From NCBI RefSeq assembly GCF_000330505.1, contig NW_004191814.1, forward strand, positions 221,695 through 285,694: 64,000 nt of DNA, read 5' to 3'. A model generated the notes under the pieces. It did no database searches and was not told the origin of the DNA. It was given only the letters and a program-made list of their open reading frames with translations. A program made the translations under genes and the position numbers. This stretch comes from Entamoeba invadens IP1 (taxonomy: Eukaryota > Evosea > Mastigamoebida > Endamoebidae). This document shows, one piece after another, positions 61,154 to 64,000 of this stretch. Positions within the stretch are counted from its first letter, which is position 1; each line of letters starts with the position of its first letter.

Positions 61154-61630
61154 CCAATGCTTTTCAAGTTCTTCGTGTGTGCTTTCCCTCCTCTTTTATT
61201 TCTATTTTAATTCTCCCGTTCCTCCACTTTGTCTTGTGATTTCTCAAAAATGGCTTTTAAACTAGTTCTTTAATAGTTTTTGTTATTCATCTCGTGATGC
61301 TTTTCATTTGTGGGAACTCCAAGTAACTTTTGTTGGTTTCTTTTTTTCATATCGTATTATAGTTCTCGTATGGTTGTTTTATCATCTTGTTTTAGTATTT
61401 CTATTTGTAACAAACTGAATAGTAATCTTGATTTGAATTTCCTTTTCAGTTGTTTTACAAAATAACACTCAACTCTACAAGATTATTTCGGGCGTTTTTC
61501 AGACCATTTTTTTCTCTATAGTTCGTGCTATAGTTTAAACTAGTTTATAACTACTATAATTACCTTTTCAAAACCAGCACCTAAATATAGTTCTATAAAT
61601 ACTAAAAATACTATTAAAAAGTACTATTTC
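61154..61630. other. AT-rich spacer
   Basis: Upstream region of the Gln-rich gene and downstream of the TBC gene. No element was recognised. Confidence 0.5.
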
Positions 61631-62851
61631 CTACTTAACAAAAACAATAGCCTTCTGTTCTTCTGTCGCTGTCTTCTTGAACTTTGTGAGAAGCGAGTCT
61701 GCTGAGAACAGCACGTCGAGTGGGATTTTGTTTTCGTTGTTGATGGTCCAGATATATATTTCATCAAACGATGGCGCAGCTCGAAGGAAGTTGTCTCTGT
61801 TCTCCACCATTAACGCTGCAGCCACAAACATAAACAGTCGCTCATCTGGAAACGCGAAGAATGCCTAATCAGTCATCTCTCCCATTTCTAATACCAAATA
61901 ACAAACATCCCACAGTCTCAAGACTAAATTCCTCTTAAACTCTCTTTTGAATAACATCAGTAACCACCTCGCTATAAATTCAAACGTCAGTCTCATCGTT
62001 TCAAAAAACTCTCCAAGCTCGGGATCTACTACTTCAATTATAACACCAACACCTTTCATTTTTTCAGTACTTATCGGGCCATTCCCTCCATAGATGTCAT
62101 GTACCAGACTTAAAGTAAATTGAAACAAATAGTACAGCAAGTAATCTTCTGTAGTGACTTCCATTAAAATGGATAGAATATCATTCATCCCTATTTATTA
62201 AAATATATACTATAATTGTATTAGATATATTATAATTATATTATTTAAATTAGATATTATAATTATATATATTATTATAATTATATTATATCTTTTATAA
62301 TTATTTCTATGAATAATAATACATAAGAACTAACCTTGTCCATAAACAACTTTTTGCGATATACAAAACGTTGTGATAACGTCATGAAGGATTTTAGTTT
62401 CTTCACTCTTAACATCTTTAAACATGGCAACATCTCTGTCAGTGCGAAGAACATCTTTTGTGATGATGTCTTTGTTTTTTAAGTAAAAATCTAACGTGTC
62501 TTTGTCCATCGAGCTTTGGTCCCCATTCTTCCAAAGGTCTTTGTAAGTGATGTACTCCTCTTGCATTGACTTTTGTCGCTCTTCCCATTCGCTTTTATTT
62601 GTTGACAATTTCCGAAGCCCCGCCACTATCTCCCACACAACTAACCGACAGTCTTCATTACACCCGTTATATTTCATTTTGGTTCTTAAGTTCATTTCAT
62701 CGACTTCTCTTAATGATCCATCTTCTTCTTGGAGACGGTCTAAAAACGTCTGAGAAATGGCAAGTGGGTCTCTCATTATTTCTGTGTCTCGCGTTTCCTT
62801 CTGAATTTTTAAATCCCGTTTGTGTATGACTTCTTCTTGGTGATGTTCCAT
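61631..62851 (-). CDS. TBC-domain RabGAP, three exons
   Basis: Exons 62851-62335, 62190-61907 and 61864-61631; introns of 144 nt (GTTAGT...TAG) and 42 nt (GTTTGT...TAG). Total 344 residues. The TBC domain shows IxxDxxR (ITKDVLR) and YxQ (YGQG, completed across the first splice as VVYGQGMNDILSI), the two fingers that catalyse GTP hydrolysis on Rab proteins, followed by LWD (RLWD at the second splice). The N-terminal 100 residues are a charged helical region. All three pieces look like separate frames unless spliced. Expected role: inactivation of a Rab in vesicle traffic. Confidence 0.92.
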
Positions 62852-63056
62852 TTGGTTATTTTAGTTAGAATAGTATATTATACTATTAATATATTATACT
62901 AGTATTAAATACTAGTATCAGTAATAACAAATTATTAATAAATCATACTATTAATATAATATACTAGTATTAAATAATAAAAGAACTATACAAAACCTAT
63001 ATAAAGAAGTAAATTAAACAAGAACAATCGTATACACTTTCTATAAAAAAATGTAA

Positions 63057-63644
63057 TCACAAAGACGCTGATACTGAAGAAGAGAAGATTTCCATTAAAA
63101 TTGGTTCTTCCTTTTCAAGAGTAATTTTTCCTTTTGTATCGACGAGATTTGAAAGTGCGTCATTAATCTTTTTACCGAGTTCAATGATTTCGTTCTTGTT
63201 AAATATGAGTTTTCCTCTTAAAAAGACTGTTTTGATTCTTTCGAGTTGAATGGTCTTGTTACTTTTTTTCGACAATTTAGTGTTAAAAAAATACCCTTTT
63301 TCGAGTAAAACATCGAAGAGGAAATTTTGAATAAAAATGGTTTTGTTTTTTGAGAATCGTCTTGAGAGTGTTTTTGCTTTGATACCATTCTTTTCTTTAC
63401 CACCAAAGAGTAACGAACTTTGTCGTTCAGAGAGTCGTTTCAAGTCGATGTTTTCTCCATCCAAGTCCAAATTAATAACTTTTGGCATTGTAGTAGTTAA
63501 TATTGATTGTTTGCCTGGCTTTTCTAAAGTGACTGCTCCAAACTGATTAACTAAAAAAATGAGGATAGCTTGTTCATAACAGAAGTCGTTCTTAAACTCG
63601 TGTTCGCGCATGATATTTTTGAGGCGGTGGTCGGAGTGTTCCAT
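63057..63644 (-). CDS. Unknown protein, 195 residues
   Basis: The ATG at 63644 begins MEHSDHRLKNIMREHEFKNDFCYE. A Lys-rich middle segment (ERQSSLLFGGKEKNGIKAKTLSRRFSKNKT) is flanked by helical regions; no domain was recognised. The composition is clearly coding compared with the AT spacers on both sides. No function is offered. Confidence 0.65.
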   Translation of the reverse strand: MEHSDHRLKNIMREHEFKNDFCYEQAILIFLVNQFGAVTLEKPGKQSILTTTMPKVINLDLDGENIDLKRLSERQSSLLFGGKEKNGIKAKTLSRRFSKNKTIFIQNFLFDVLLEKGYFFNTKLSKKSNKTIQLERIKTVFLRGKLIFNKNEIIELGKKINDALSNLVDTKGKITLEKEEPILMEIFSSSVSASL

Positions 63645-64000
63645 AGTTTGAGCAATAGTTAGTGATCCGTATTTATATAAGATGTCTCATGTTTCCATTC
63701 TTCGTCGAATATTTTTAACACCTACTAACGTTAGACACCGGTTTTCCCTTCATCCGTGATTGTAATTCTATTTAATAATTAGTATAACACTTCTTTCGTT
63801 TTTATCGCAATGGAATGGTTTATTATCAAACGTGCTTTTTGTACTATAATTTAATAGTATTTTATGCACTTTTAATACTTATAATCATTTTTTTGCCAAT
63901 TTGAAATGATTGTAAATTCGATTGAAAATTGTTGTGAACTGTTTTCAAATGTATTTCTATTTAAATAACATTTTAAATCATAATTTGTATTTATATACAA
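63645..64000. other. AT-rich window end
   Basis: The last 356 bases lie upstream of the unknown gene and hold no recognised gene; the feature that follows is outside the window. Confidence 0.5.

Noticed and set aside
1..64000. CRISPR array, rRNA, tRNA or bacterial operon
   Set aside because: None of the characteristic repeats, conserved RNA stretches or Shine-Dalgarno-linked gene strings was seen; gene spacing and introns are eukaryotic.

Overview
The window looks like nuclear DNA of an Entamoeba-type amoeba. The evidence is a secreted amoebapore-type saposin protein, a receptor-like TKL kinase with a Cys-rich ectodomain, TLDc-like proteins, very compact genes separated by AT-rich spacers, and short introns with GTTTGT donors and mostly TAG acceptors. 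The balanced codon use and cyst-wall-like genes make a species such as E. invadens plausible, but the species is an inference. No rRNA, tRNA, CRISPR array or bacterial operon was seen.

Layout. 0-3.6 kb: 3' part of an Scc2/Nipped-B cohesin loader and an amoebapore homologue. 4-11 kb: an ankyrin-RapGAP gene and a P5A (Spf1-type) ATPase. 11.6-19.6 kb: sulfotransferase, RACK1, SAPS-type phosphatase subunit, an NrdG-like radical-SAM activase and an ankyrin-patatin lipase. 20-27.8 kb: a PH-like gene with a frame break, the transmembrane TKL kinase, eIF2-alpha and a four-span membrane protein. 28-31 kb is mostly empty AT-rich DNA with two small genes. 31-49 kb is dense: FKBP/TPR protein, two-exon and three-exon genes (AOS1/SAE1, RhoGAP), dual-specificity phosphatase, TAF11, ArfGAP, M50-like membrane protein, several small secreted proteins, HAD phosphatase, aminopeptidase P, RCL1 and cornichon. 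49-54 kb: a large unknown protein and a TLDc protein. 54.4-57.0 kb: an almost intact Mutator-like (MULE) transposon with perfect 135-bp terminal inverted repeats. 57-64 kb: a second four-span protein, PH-RhoGAP, a Gln-rich protein, a TBC RabGAP and an unknown gene.

Fourteen introns were placed by hand from reading-frame continuity plus splice motifs. Several genes that look like separate open frames are single spliced genes, and some apparent hydrophobic C-termini are only intron read-through. A theme is small-GTPase control: one RapGAP, one ArfGAP, two RhoGAPs and one TBC RabGAP lie within 64 kb, as expected for a motile phagocytic amoeba.
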